A DNA stretch of 64,000 nt from Clostridioides difficile CD160 (GTDB lineage: Bacteria > Bacillota > Clostridia > Peptostreptococcales > Peptostreptococcaceae), in assembly GCF_000449425.2 (NCBI RefSeq), contig NZ_AVHW01000086.1, forward strand, positions 1 to 64,000, in the 5' to 3' direction. Positions 52,135 to 61,103 of the stretch are shown in pieces; position 1 is the stretch's first letter, and the number at the start of each line of letters is the position of its first letter. The translations under genes were made by a program, and so were the position numbers. The notes under the pieces were generated by a model. It was not told the DNA's origin, did no database searches, and worked only from the letters and a program-made list of their open reading frames with translations.

Positions 52135-52821
52135 ATGAAGACTATAGGCTTAATTGGTGGTATGAGTTGGGAAAGTACCATTACATATTACCAAGTTATT
52201 AATACAGTAATAAAAGAAAGATTAGGTGGACTACATTCTTCTAAGTGTATACTTTACAGTGTAGATTTTCAAGAAATTGAAGAATGCCAGTCTAGCGGAA
52301 ATTGGGAAAAAAGTGCCAGAATTCTATCTGATGCTGCAATTAAATTACAAGATGCAGGTGCAGATTTTATTGTTATATGTACTAATACTATGCATAAGGT
52401 AGCAGATAAAATACAAGAAAAGATACATATCCCATTAATAAACATAGCAAATGTAACTGCTGAAGTATTGAAGGAAAAAGGAATAAAAAAAGTAGCTTTA
52501 TTGGGTACTAAATATACAATGGAGCAAGATTTTTATAAAAACATAATTATTAATAATGGGATTGAGGTTTTAATTCCAAACGAAGAAGACCGTATAATAG
52601 TAAACAATACAATATTTAATGAACTTTGTGTAGGAATTGTATCTGACTCTTCAAAAAAAGCTTTCTTATCAATTATAGATAAGCTTGGCAAACAAGGTGT
52701 AGATGGTATCATATTAGGATGTACAGAAATAGATCTTCTAATTAAACAAAATGATACTTCTATTCCACTATTTGATACAACACTAATACATGCAATAGAA
52801 GCTGCATTAAAGTCAATCTAA
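52135..52821 (+). CDS. Aspartate/glutamate racemase family protein
   Basis: This 228-residue protein has both catalytic cysteines of the family, in VICTNTMHK and LGCTEIDLL, and the N-terminal LIGGMSWEST. Family members (RacD, YgeA) racemise aspartate, glutamate or other amino acids without PLP. Substrate is not certain. It is divergent from the MocR-type regulator by 125 bases. It starts after AGAGAGG and ends before a nested palindrome. Confidence 0.85.
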   Translation: MKTIGLIGGMSWESTITYYQVINTVIKERLGGLHSSKCILYSVDFQEIEECQSSGNWEKSARILSDAAIKLQDAGADFIVICTNTMHKVADKIQEKIHIPLINIANVTAEVLKEKGIKKVALLGTKYTMEQDFYKNIIINNGIEVLIPNEEDRIIVNNTIFNELCVGIVSDSSKKAFLSIIDKLGKQGVDGIILGCTEIDLLIKQNDTSIPLFDTTLIHAIEAALKSI

Positions 52822-52880
52822 GATGGTGTTAGTTAGCAAAAAATACTTTTAACACTAAAAATTTGAAACCCCTATATAAA

Positions 52881-52992
52881 AAAGGATAGTATGATTGTTT
52901 AACAATGCTCTATTTAGTAGACACAGTAAACAAGATACTGTGAAATTCTACTAAATGGAGTGATGTTCATATTCTCATACTATCCTCTTTTT
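52881..52992. repeat. Nested palindromic element between convergent genes
   Basis: Three concentric stems: GGATAGTATGA with TCATACTATCC (52884-52894 / 52975-52985), CTCTATTTAGTAG with CTACTAAATGGAG (52908-52920 / 52948-52960, one G-U), and CACAGTA with TACTGTG (52922-52928 / 52936-52942). Flanks are A-run and T-run. It probably terminates both genes, but is much larger than a usual terminator. Confidence 0.65.
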
Positions 52993-53047
52993 TTAATTTA
53001 ATTTTTCAATAAATCACAAACTTGACACTCTTAATCTGTATACAAAT

Positions 53048-54583
53048 CTATCTTACATTTATAACATCACTATTTTGAGAGTTTTTTCCTTCATAATTTG
53101 CAACAACATAAATATCTAGATTTAAGTCTCCCTCAGTAATATTTATAGTATGCTCATTACCTTGTATATCACTTTGATACAGTGTAAAGTCTCCATCTCC
53201 ATTAGTATTATTTTTTACATATATACTATAGGTACAACCCTTATGAGATACACTACTCCAGTTAACTCTAATAACATTGTTATCTCTATCAACATTAGCT
53301 GATATGTTTTCAACCTTCATATCTTGAATATTATTATCATTAGTTGAATTTCCATTTCCATTAGTAATATTTATGACATTACTTGGCTTAGTTGTATCTG
53401 AATCTTTCTTACCTACAACATAAATATCAAAATCTAAATTTTGATTATCTTTTATATCTACTTCTATAGTAGCATATACCTTTTGTGATTTTCCTAAATC
53501 ACTTTCATTTATAGTTATAGATTTGATTTTCTTAAATGATTCTCCTGACAATTTGTCTTTAAGGTATATATCATAATCAAAGACATCTTTCATATAGTCC
53601 CACTCAAGCTTAATGATAATTTTATTATTTACTATTTTATGTGACCCTACTAAGTTTTGTATATAGTCATTCGTTATAGTTTCTTTAACTACTGTTACAG
53701 TTATTATTTTAGATTTATCTCCACAAGTTATTCTTACTCTTTCCTTACCTTCTCTAAGCCCTACAATATTTCCATCATTACTTAGACTTATTGCTCTTTC
53801 TACAGGTAATTTTGAATCTGCTAACTCATAATATATTGTTGGTGCCTTTAAACCAGGTGGAGAAGTTATTATATCCGGTTTTAATTTTTCATTTTGGTCA
53901 ACTTCTATTTTTACATCATTCATATTTATTTCCGCAACTATAGCTTGAATTCTAAAGGTTCTCTCTACTTCTTTGCTTCCACACTTAGCATATATTGTAG
54001 CTTTTCCAACTCCAACTGCACTTACTGTATTTCCTTTAATTTTTAGAACATCTTCATTACTACTCTTATAAATAGGTTTATATGATTTTTTAAATTTATC
54101 ATAATCAACCTCTATTGTACTTTCTATAGTAGCACTATCACCAACATGTTTTAAATCCCCATTAATCTCCATATCTAGTGATTCTACTTCTGGGTCTACT
54201 ACTTTTATAGTAGCCTTTTTTAACACTCTTGAATTTTTCATTATACCCACAGAAGAATACCCAACCTTTAATGCTGTCATCTTATTTCCATCTATTTTTA
54301 AAGTCCCTGAATTATCCAACACATTAAACCAAATATTTGGGTCTTTAGCATATGAAGGAACTTTAATATATTCACCAGTAGACAAAGTAACTGTTTCATT
54401 TAATTTTACTACATATTTATCTAAATCTTTAACATATTCCCCATCTACAATTTCGATTTCTACTCCCTTTACCATTGGTCTAAGTATTCCAAATTTAAAA
54501 AGGTAGTACTGCGCAACAAGCAATATAGGAATAGATATAATTATGGCAATTTTTCTGTATTTCTTATTTTCTACAAATCTCAT
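53048..54583 (-). CDS. Membrane-anchored protein with Ig-like domains
   Basis: A 511-residue protein with one N-terminal membrane helix (KIAIIISIPILLVAQYYLF, about 11-29) and a long outside part. Domains at about 30-130, 130-215 and 215-300 look like bacterial Ig-like (BIG2) modules (TALKVGYSSVGIMK, SAVGVGKATIYAK, VGLREGKERVRI). Two fibronectin-like beta domains follow (about 305-400, 420-510). It probably serves at the cell surface. Partners unknown; stands alone. GGAAGTGG lies before the ATG. Confidence 0.72.
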   Translation of the reverse strand: MRFVENKKYRKIAIIISIPILLVAQYYLFKFGILRPMVKGVEIEIVDGEYVKDLDKYVVKLNETVTLSTGEYIKVPSYAKDPNIWFNVLDNSGTLKIDGNKMTALKVGYSSVGIMKNSRVLKKATIKVVDPEVESLDMEINGDLKHVGDSATIESTIEVDYDKFKKSYKPIYKSSNEDVLKIKGNTVSAVGVGKATIYAKCGSKEVERTFRIQAIVAEINMNDVKIEVDQNEKLKPDIITSPPGLKAPTIYYELADSKLPVERAISLSNDGNIVGLREGKERVRITCGDKSKIITVTVVKETITNDYIQNLVGSHKIVNNKIIIKLEWDYMKDVFDYDIYLKDKLSGESFKKIKSITINESDLGKSQKVYATIEVDIKDNQNLDFDIYVVGKKDSDTTKPSNVINITNGNGNSTNDNNIQDMKVENISANVDRDNNVIRVNWSSVSHKGCTYSIYVKNNTNGDGDFTLYQSDIQGNEHTINITEGDLNLDIYVVANYEGKNSQNSDVINVR

Positions 54584-54857
54584 CTATCCACTTCCTTTAG
54601 CCTAATATATAATCATTTGTTTTGTAAGCAATCTACCTAAGTTAAACATTGGCATAAACTGGAAAATTATTATATTTCAGAATATCCCTATACTAATTAT
54701 AAACCATAAATTTAAAATTTAAAACTAAAATTAGTGTTAATTTCTTACTATTACAATAGTCTAATTTTAGTGAAATAACATTTGTCTTGTCAGCTAAAAA
54801 GTTATATAATTAATTCAAAAGAAATTTATACTTGTATTATATGAGGAGGACTTTAAA

Positions 54858-55907
54858 TTGGAAATCAATTACAAAAAAAAAGATTTCAAATCATTCGCTA
54901 AAAGAAAAAATATTGAAATTTCTGTTCAAAGGTATCTTATTGATGCGTTAAGTTACATGGCACTCGGTCTTTTTTCTTCCCTTTTAATTGGAACAATTTT
55001 TAACACATTAGGAGACAACTTCAACATTTCTCTTTTTACTGAAGTTATAAGTCCTCTTGCTAAACAGGTTACTGGTCCAGCTATAGCAGTGGCTATTGCC
55101 TATGGGCTTCAAGCACCTCCACTTGTACTATTTTCTTGTGCACTTGTTGGAGCTTGTGGTAACGAATTGGGAGGTCCTGTTGGAGCATTTGTTGCTACAC
55201 TTTTTGCAGTAGAGATTGGAAAATTAGTTTCAAAAGAAACAAAGGTAGATATATTGGTTACACCTGCTGTAACAATACTAATTGGAGTACTTGTAGCACA
55301 ACTTATTGGACCAGCTGTTTCTGCATTTATGACTTCATTTGGAAACATAATAATGCAAGCTACAACTATGCAACCTATAATAATGGGAGCTCTAGTATCT
55401 GCACTTGTTGGAATAGCTCTTACATTACCTATAAGTAGTGCAGCTATTTGCATGGTGCTTAGTTTAGGAGGTCTCGCTGGTGGAGCGGCAACTGTTGGTT
55501 GTTGTTGCCAAATGATAGGTTTTGCTGTTATGAGCTTTAGAGAAAACGGAGTAGGAGGTCTAGTGGCACAAGGACTTGGTACATCTATGCTTCAAGTTCC
55601 TAATATAATAAAAAACTGGAAAATTTGGATACCACCTACTGCTGCTTCAATATTACTTGGCCCATTGTCTACAACAATATTTAAAATGGAGAATATTCCT
55701 ATTGGCTCAGGTATGGGTACTTGTGGATTGGTTGGACAATTTGGAACAGTAACTGCTATGCAAAGTGCTGGAAAAGGAGGTACAACTATGTGGATTGGTA
55801 TACTTTTACTTAACTTTATACTTCCTGCTATTGTAACCTTACTAATTTCAGAATTTATGAGAAAAAAAGGGTTAATAAAAGCAGGAGATTTAAAACTAGA
55901 TGTATAA
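54858..55907 (+). CDS. PTS EIIC-like membrane protein (PF13303 type)
   Basis: A 349-residue protein with about nine membrane helices, rich in Gly and Ala, of the PTS_EIIC_2 type seen alone in Firmicutes. GGLAGGAATVGCC and IGSGMGTCGLVGQFGT are typical. No EIIA or EIIB genes are near, so it may not be a true sugar PTS. The TTG start follows AGGAGG by eight bases. Substrate unknown. Confidence 0.75.
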   Translation: MEINYKKKDFKSFAKRKNIEISVQRYLIDALSYMALGLFSSLLIGTIFNTLGDNFNISLFTEVISPLAKQVTGPAIAVAIAYGLQAPPLVLFSCALVGACGNELGGPVGAFVATLFAVEIGKLVSKETKVDILVTPAVTILIGVLVAQLIGPAVSAFMTSFGNIIMQATTMQPIIMGALVSALVGIALTLPISSAAICMVLSLGGLAGGAATVGCCCQMIGFAVMSFRENGVGGLVAQGLGTSMLQVPNIIKNWKIWIPPTAASILLGPLSTTIFKMENIPIGSGMGTCGLVGQFGTVTAMQSAGKGGTTMWIGILLLNFILPAIVTLLISEFMRKKGLIKAGDLKLDV

Positions 55908-55911
55908 ATTA

Positions 55912-55957
55912 AAAACTACTCCTTTTACTTATATAAAAGTAAGGAGTAGTTTTTTTT
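55912..55957. terminator. Bidirectional terminator
   Basis: AAAACTACTCCTTTTACTT pairs with AAGTAAGGAGTAGTTTT around a short loop, with eight T; it overlaps the stop of the convergent gene. Confidence 0.85.
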
Positions 55958-56990
55958 ATGAAAATTCCAACATCTTTTTTAACAACCAATCTATTGAACC
56001 TTTGACTTCATTCCAAAGAACTATATTTTCATCATAATAATATACCGCTTCAGCCTTTTCTTCTTCTGTAACAAATTCTCTACCAAAGGCATTTCGCCAG
56101 TCTAACAAATATAATCCGATATACTTATTTTTACTTTTAGCAACCTTAATAGAGTCATTTGCTAAAAACACATTTTTGTTTTTAAAGTAATAAAGAGCTT
56201 TGCTGTACATCCATGTAGCAGATTTTTCTTCTTTATAAAGCTCAAATAATTTATTTATTGAAGTCCTATCATTTAATCTAATCAATATATTTAACAACTT
56301 ATATCTTATTCCCTGCTCATCACTAGGATTAATTCCTATTAAATACTCTAATACTTTTTTTGATTCCTTTAAGTTATCAATACTTTCTAACTTCCTAGCA
56401 AGAGATTCAAGCGCTATCATATAGGCTCTAGTGGATAGACCTTTCCAAAATCCAAGCTCTTTATCTTCTTTAGTAATCATACTTTTTCCAGTATTTACGG
56501 CTTCTTCCATATACCTAATTGATTCAATATTACTATTAGCATCTTGTGATAGCTTAATATATCTTTTATACAATATTTTCTTCTTTTCTAAATCTAAATC
56601 TATAGACTTTGTCTTAGAATTCGTTTCTTTTACCCAAAATTCTACATTAGAAATAGCTATAGTATCTTGATTTAAGAAGTCAATGTTACAAACTTCCTTT
56701 ATCAAAGATGATTTATTATTTATAGTGTTTAAAGAAACACCTATTTGTTTTGAAAATTCTTTTTTTGTTATATGTAATGGATGCTTCTTATTATATAAAA
56801 GATTTTGCTCCAAAACTATATTTAGTATAGCTGAAGACCATATATCAGCCCTAGAAGAATGAATTATCTCTTTGTTATTATCTAAAAGGTTTTGCAAAAT
56901 TTTAAAACTTATATCTTTATATTCTTGATTCAAATTGGAGTTGCAAAATCTATTTATCTTGTCCTTAATTTCTTCTATCTTGCTTGTCAT
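55956..56990 (-). CDS. ST7/TPR-like protein with HTH-like N terminus
   Basis: A 344-residue soluble protein. The N-terminal 140 residues are helical and contain an HTH-like segment (ITKKEFSKQIGVSLNTINNK), similar to cyclin/TFIIB-like DUF6398 regions. The C-terminal part (about 165-340) resembles the TPR repeats of ST7-like proteins (RAYMIALESLARKL, IGINPSDEQGIRYKLLN). Function unknown. GGAGGAG precedes the ATG, and a cupin gene lies 17 bases upstream in the same unit. Confidence 0.65.
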   Translation of the reverse strand: MTSKIEEIKDKINRFCNSNLNQEYKDISFKILQNLLDNNKEIIHSSRADIWSSAILNIVLEQNLLYNKKHPLHITKKEFSKQIGVSLNTINNKSSLIKEVCNIDFLNQDTIAISNVEFWVKETNSKTKSIDLDLEKKKILYKRYIKLSQDANSNIESIRYMEEAVNTGKSMITKEDKELGFWKGLSTRAYMIALESLARKLESIDNLKESKKVLEYLIGINPSDEQGIRYKLLNILIRLNDRTSINKLFELYKEEKSATWMYSKALYYFKNKNVFLANDSIKVAKSKNKYIGLYLLDWRNAFGREFVTEEEKAEAVYYYDENIVLWNEVKGSIDWLLKKMLEFS

Positions 56991-57007
56991 GACTCCTCCT
57001 CCATATT

Positions 57008-57355
57008 TTACATATATAAAACTAGCGCTACAAATTCAAGTTCTTCTTCTCCTATATTCTCTATAGAATGTTTTGCACCATCAGCTGTATACACTACATC
57101 ACCCTCATTAACTTCTATAAACTCCCCATTATCAAATACTTTTCCTTTTCCTTTTAATATATAATATACTTCAAAATCCGTTGTATGGTCATGCACACCA
57201 ATTGAACTTCCTGCTGGTAAAGCTATTCTTTTAAATAGTCTTCCTTTTCCTTTAAGCTCTTCATTTTGTATTATGTTTTCAAGCCTAACTTTTCCAATAC
57301 CACCATTCAAATTTTCCTTTACTTCTACTTGTAATTCAGATTTCTTTCTTATCAT
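57008..57355 (-). CDS. Small cupin-domain protein
   Basis: A 115-residue single cupin. Motif 1 is GSSIGVHDHTTDFEVYYILKG, with metal ligands HxH and Glu; motif 2 is GDVVYTADGAKHSIEN with the fourth His. It should bind a metal and may be an isomerase or binding protein. It forms a unit with the ST7-like gene. Reaction unknown. Confidence 0.8.
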   Translation of the reverse strand: MIRKKSELQVEVKENLNGGIGKVRLENIIQNEELKGKGRLFKRIALPAGSSIGVHDHTTDFEVYYILKGKGKVFDNGEFIEVNEGDVVYTADGAKHSIENIGEEELEFVALVLYM

Positions 57356-57610
57356 AGCTCATCCCACCTGCCAAACAATCAATCTAACTACTAAATTGGC
57401 ATATCCTTTCCATAATATGTTGTATTTTAATATAATAATAACATATATTCTCATAAAAAAATATTACTGAATATATAAAAATGATACTATTTTTACATAT
57501 CTTGCAACTTAATTAAATTATCTCTTAAGTTGACGTCTCTATTAAAAAAACATATACTCATATAGTATGGTAAATTTTTGTTAAATTCTTTATCTGGAGG
57601 TTCTAGACAT

Positions 57611-58993
57611 ATGTCAGTTTCAAAAACTCAAGAAAAACTTAAACAACCTAAGGATTTATATTTCTGTTGTTCGATATTTACCTTTGTAGGACTTGCATAC
57701 TATGGTATGAAGTTGGTATTATTATTGTTTTTAGCTGAACAAGTATCTAAAGGTGGTTTGGGATTAACACCAGCAGAATCTGCATCAATGCTTGCATCTT
57801 TTTTGGCATGGACTTATTTTTCTCCAGTTATTGGCGGATGGGTCAGTGATAGATTTTTAGGTCCTAAAAACTGTATTATACTCGGAATGATAATGGTTTC
57901 AATTGGTTATTTCCTAGGATATTTAGCAGATAGTAAAACGGATATAAATATCATGATATTCTTATCTGGATTAGGAATAGGCTTTTATAAAGGAAATCTA
58001 CACACTTTAGTCGGAAATCTTTATACTAATGATGACCCAAGAAAAGATGGAGCCTTCTCTATTACATATATGGCTACTAATTTAGGAACATTATTTGGAC
58101 CTTTAGTATGTGGTTTAGTTGCTAACGAATGGTTTGCTATGAAAAGTGGTGCTTCTATAAGTATGTATGGCTATAGATATGTATTCTTATTTTCCTCAAT
58201 TACTGTTCTAATAGGTTTATTATTTTTCATAGTTGGGAACAAAAAGTTTTATAAATCTTTAAATAACGGATTCAGTGATGGGAAAGAATCTATAAAGAAA
58301 TCGCTAGAATATAAAAAGATTCTCGCTTCAAAACCATTAACTTTAATTGAGAAAAAAAGAATAGTAGTAATATTAGTTTTGGCTTTCTTTACGGTATTTT
58401 TTTGGATAGCATATAATCAAGCATCTATGTCTATTGCCTTATACACAAAGGAACACATAAATCTTGCTGTTGGTAATTTTCAAATCCCAACTTCATGGAT
58501 AGATTCATACAATGGTCTTCTTTGTGTCATTCTTGGACCTATATCTGCTCTAGTATGGGTAAAACTATCTCAGACTACTAAAGGTGATTTAAGTGTACCT
58601 AAGAAGATGAGTCTAGGATTTATACTACTGGCTATAGCGTTTTTGTTTATGATAGTAGCAGTTATACAAACAGGAACAGACCATAATTCTATCCATAAAG
58701 CAAGTGTGTTTTGGGTAGTTGGATTTTTAACATTCCAAAGTATAGGAGAAATTTGTTTTTCTCCAGTTGGATATGGTATGGTAAATAAACTTTCACCTGA
58801 AAAATATATTTCATTTTTAATGGGAGTTTGGTTTTTAGGTAAATTTGCTGCAAATAAATTGTCTGGTTATACACAAGCTATCATAGACCAACTTGGGATG
58901 TTGCAAGTATTCATAGTGATACCATCATTCTTATTACTCTTTGGAATTATATTACTTATAATGAACAAAAAATTAGTAGAATTATCAAATTAA
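57611..58993 (+). CDS. POT-family di-/tripeptide transporter
   Basis: About 460 residues, 12-14 membrane helices, proton-coupled oligopeptide transporter family (TC 2.A.17). Signatures are FVGLAYYGMKLVLLLFLAEQ in helix 1, in place of the usual ExxERFxYY (altered), GGWVSDRFLG and GFYKGNLHTLVGNLY. It should import short peptides. I start at 57611 after GGAGG at ten bases. A peptidase gene and a second POT gene follow, so it belongs to a peptide-use group. Confidence 0.85.
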   Translation: MSVSKTQEKLKQPKDLYFCCSIFTFVGLAYYGMKLVLLLFLAEQVSKGGLGLTPAESASMLASFLAWTYFSPVIGGWVSDRFLGPKNCIILGMIMVSIGYFLGYLADSKTDINIMIFLSGLGIGFYKGNLHTLVGNLYTNDDPRKDGAFSITYMATNLGTLFGPLVCGLVANEWFAMKSGASISMYGYRYVFLFSSITVLIGLLFFIVGNKKFYKSLNNGFSDGKESIKKSLEYKKILASKPLTLIEKKRIVVILVLAFFTVFFWIAYNQASMSIALYTKEHINLAVGNFQIPTSWIDSYNGLLCVILGPISALVWVKLSQTTKGDLSVPKKMSLGFILLAIAFLFMIVAVIQTGTDHNSIHKASVFWVVGFLTFQSIGEICFSPVGYGMVNKLSPEKYISFLMGVWFLGKFAANKLSGYTQAIIDQLGMLQVFIVIPSFLLLFGIILLIMNKKLVELSN

Positions 58994-59024
58994 GAAATTT
59001 TTCTAAATTGAATAAAAATGTAAT

Positions 59025-59057
59025 AAAAAATCGAGATATTATATACCTCGATTTTTT
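59025..59057. terminator. Bidirectional terminator
   Basis: AAAAAATCGAG and CTCGATTTTTT arms around an 11-base loop, between convergent POT and peptidase genes. Confidence 0.85.
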
Positions 59058-59075
59058 ATTATATTTAGTTACAAA

Positions 59076-60869
59076 CTATATAGCTCTAGTATACACTTTT
59101 AACCATTCTCTTTCTTCGTCAGTTAAGAAAGAAGATATTTTATCATAAACTAGTTTATGATACCAGTTTAAATAATCTTTTTCATCTTGATTCATTAATT
59201 CTGGAACTATACCATCTAAATCAATAGGAGCTAATGTAACAACTTCAAATTCCATAAATTGACCGTAGAAATTCTTTTCAGCTTTTCTAACTACTATTTC
59301 ATTCTCTGTTCTTATACCATGAGAACCTTCTATATATATACCTGGTTCATTAGTAGTTACCATTCCTTCTTCAAGAACTGCACTATCAAATCTTTCAGGT
59401 ACTACTCTCCATCTAAATCCATTTGGTGCTTCATGAACATTTAACACAAATCCTATACCATGTCCAGTTCCACATTGATAATCTATTCCCATATTCCACA
59501 TACAACTTCTAGATAATATATCTAGATTATAACCTCTACAACCATGTAAAAACTTAACTTTAGAAAGATTTATCATACCTCTTGCTACAGAAGTAAAGTG
59601 TAATTTTAATTCATCACTTATAGGTCCTAATACTGTAGTTCTAGTTATATCAGTAGTTCCATCATAATATTGTCCACCTGAATCTACTAAGAATAATCCT
59701 TCAGCTTCTAACTTATAGTTTGATTCTGGAGTTGCACTATAGTGCATCATAGCAGCATGCTCTTTATATGCAGCAATTGTATTGAAACTTGGCTCAAAGA
59801 AACCTTCTTGTTCTCTTCTTAAGTTCTCTAATTTTTCAGTAGCACTTATTTCAGTTATTTCCATTTTACCTACATTTTTCTTTAACCAGTACATGAATTT
59901 AGTGAAAGCTACACCATCTTTAATATGTGAGTTTCTTATATTTTCTAATTCTATCTCATTTTTTTGTGCTTTAAAGAACATCACTGGATTAAATTCATCA
60001 ACCTTCTCAACTTCACAAGGTATATTATTGTAAATAGCATAGTTAAGTTTAGTTCCATCTACTAAAACTTTTTCAGCTTTGTCTATAGATTTTACAAACT
60101 CATATACATCATTATATGGTTTTATTTGAACATTTTCTTTAGCTAGTTCATTTAATATTTCTTCATTTAACTTGCTTTCATCAACAAATAAGTAAACTTC
60201 TTTTAAAGTTATTACTGCATAAGAAAGTACAACTGGATTGTATTTAACATCTCCACCTCTTATATTGAATAACCATGCTATATCATCAAGAGTAGTTATT
60301 ACATGAGTAGAAGTACCTTTTTCACTCATTTTTTCTCTTAATCTAGCTAATTTTGAACTGAAGCTTTCTCCACAGTATTTAACATCTAATAAAAATGCCT
60401 TACTGTCTGATAAAGCAGGTCTATCTTTCCATACACTATCTATTAAATCATATTGGTATTCTACCTTTATTCCTTTTTTAGATAATTTTTCAGCTAATGT
60501 AGCTCCTTCTCTAGCACATATAACTCTACCATCAAACCCTAAAGTTCCACCTTCAGGAATATTTGTATATAAATATTCATCTGTAGTTGGGCAACCTTCT
60601 TGTCCCATTTTGAATAATTTTATTGTACTTCCTTCTAATTGAGACTCTGCCTGTATGAAATATCTTCCATCTGTCCATAATCCAGCTTCATCTTTAGTAA
60701 CAATAACTGTACCAGCTGAACCATTAAATCCTGATATAAATTCTCTTGATTTGAAGTAATCTCCTACATATTCGCTTTGATGATTATCAGAAGATGGAAT
60801 CATATAGGCATCTATGTTTTTTTCTTCCATAAGTCTTCTTAATTCACTTAATCTGTCTTTTATATTCAC
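59076..60869 (-). CDS. Xaa-Pro aminopeptidase (M24B)
   Basis: A 597-residue cytoplasmic aminopeptidase P of the eukaryotic-like long type: two creatinase-like N-terminal domains (about 1-300) and a pita-bread M24 domain (about 305-540). Metal ligands are in VDSGGQYYDGTTDITRT (two Asp), GTGHGIGF (His), NEPGIY (Glu) and TENEIVV (Glu). It removes N-terminal residues before proline, freeing proline for Stickland fermentation. It lies between two peptide transporter genes. Confidence 0.9.
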   Translation of the reverse strand: MNIKDRLSELRRLMEEKNIDAYMIPSSDNHQSEYVGDYFKSREFISGFNGSAGTVIVTKDEAGLWTDGRYFIQAESQLEGSTIKLFKMGQEGCPTTDEYLYTNIPEGGTLGFDGRVICAREGATLAEKLSKKGIKVEYQYDLIDSVWKDRPALSDSKAFLLDVKYCGESFSSKLARLREKMSEKGTSTHVITTLDDIAWLFNIRGGDVKYNPVVLSYAVITLKEVYLFVDESKLNEEILNELAKENVQIKPYNDVYEFVKSIDKAEKVLVDGTKLNYAIYNNIPCEVEKVDEFNPVMFFKAQKNEIELENIRNSHIKDGVAFTKFMYWLKKNVGKMEITEISATEKLENLRREQEGFFEPSFNTIAAYKEHAAMMHYSATPESNYKLEAEGLFLVDSGGQYYDGTTDITRTTVLGPISDELKLHFTSVARGMINLSKVKFLHGCRGYNLDILSRSCMWNMGIDYQCGTGHGIGFVLNVHEAPNGFRWRVVPERFDSAVLEEGMVTTNEPGIYIEGSHGIRTENEIVVRKAEKNFYGQFMEFEVVTLAPIDLDGIVPELMNQDEKDYLNWYHKLVYDKISSFLTDEEREWLKVYTRAI

Positions 60870-61040
60870 AATAAGACCTCCTCAAAATAATAGTTTGAAT
60901 AACTAAATATATAAGTATGTAAAGTTTATTACATAAATATTTTTCATATAATTTATATAAATCTTATACACTCTAATTATCACAATTATAATTTTAATTA
61001 TAATATCTATCTGTGTAAAGCTTTTTTTCATAATTAAAGA

Positions 61041-61078
61041 GGAAATTACATTTTATTTTATATTTAAATGTAATTTCC
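61041..61078 (-). terminator. Terminator of the second POT gene
   Basis: GGAAATTACATTT and AAATGTAATTTCC arms around a 12-base loop, 26 bases past the gene end. Confidence 0.7.
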
Positions 61079-61103
61079 TTTATTTATACTAATTCAGCAT
61101 GAA

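Noticed and set aside
57555-57600. CodY-like box before the first POT gene
   Set aside because: AATTTTTGTTAAATT differs from AATTTTCWGAAAATT at four positions, too weak in AT-rich DNA.
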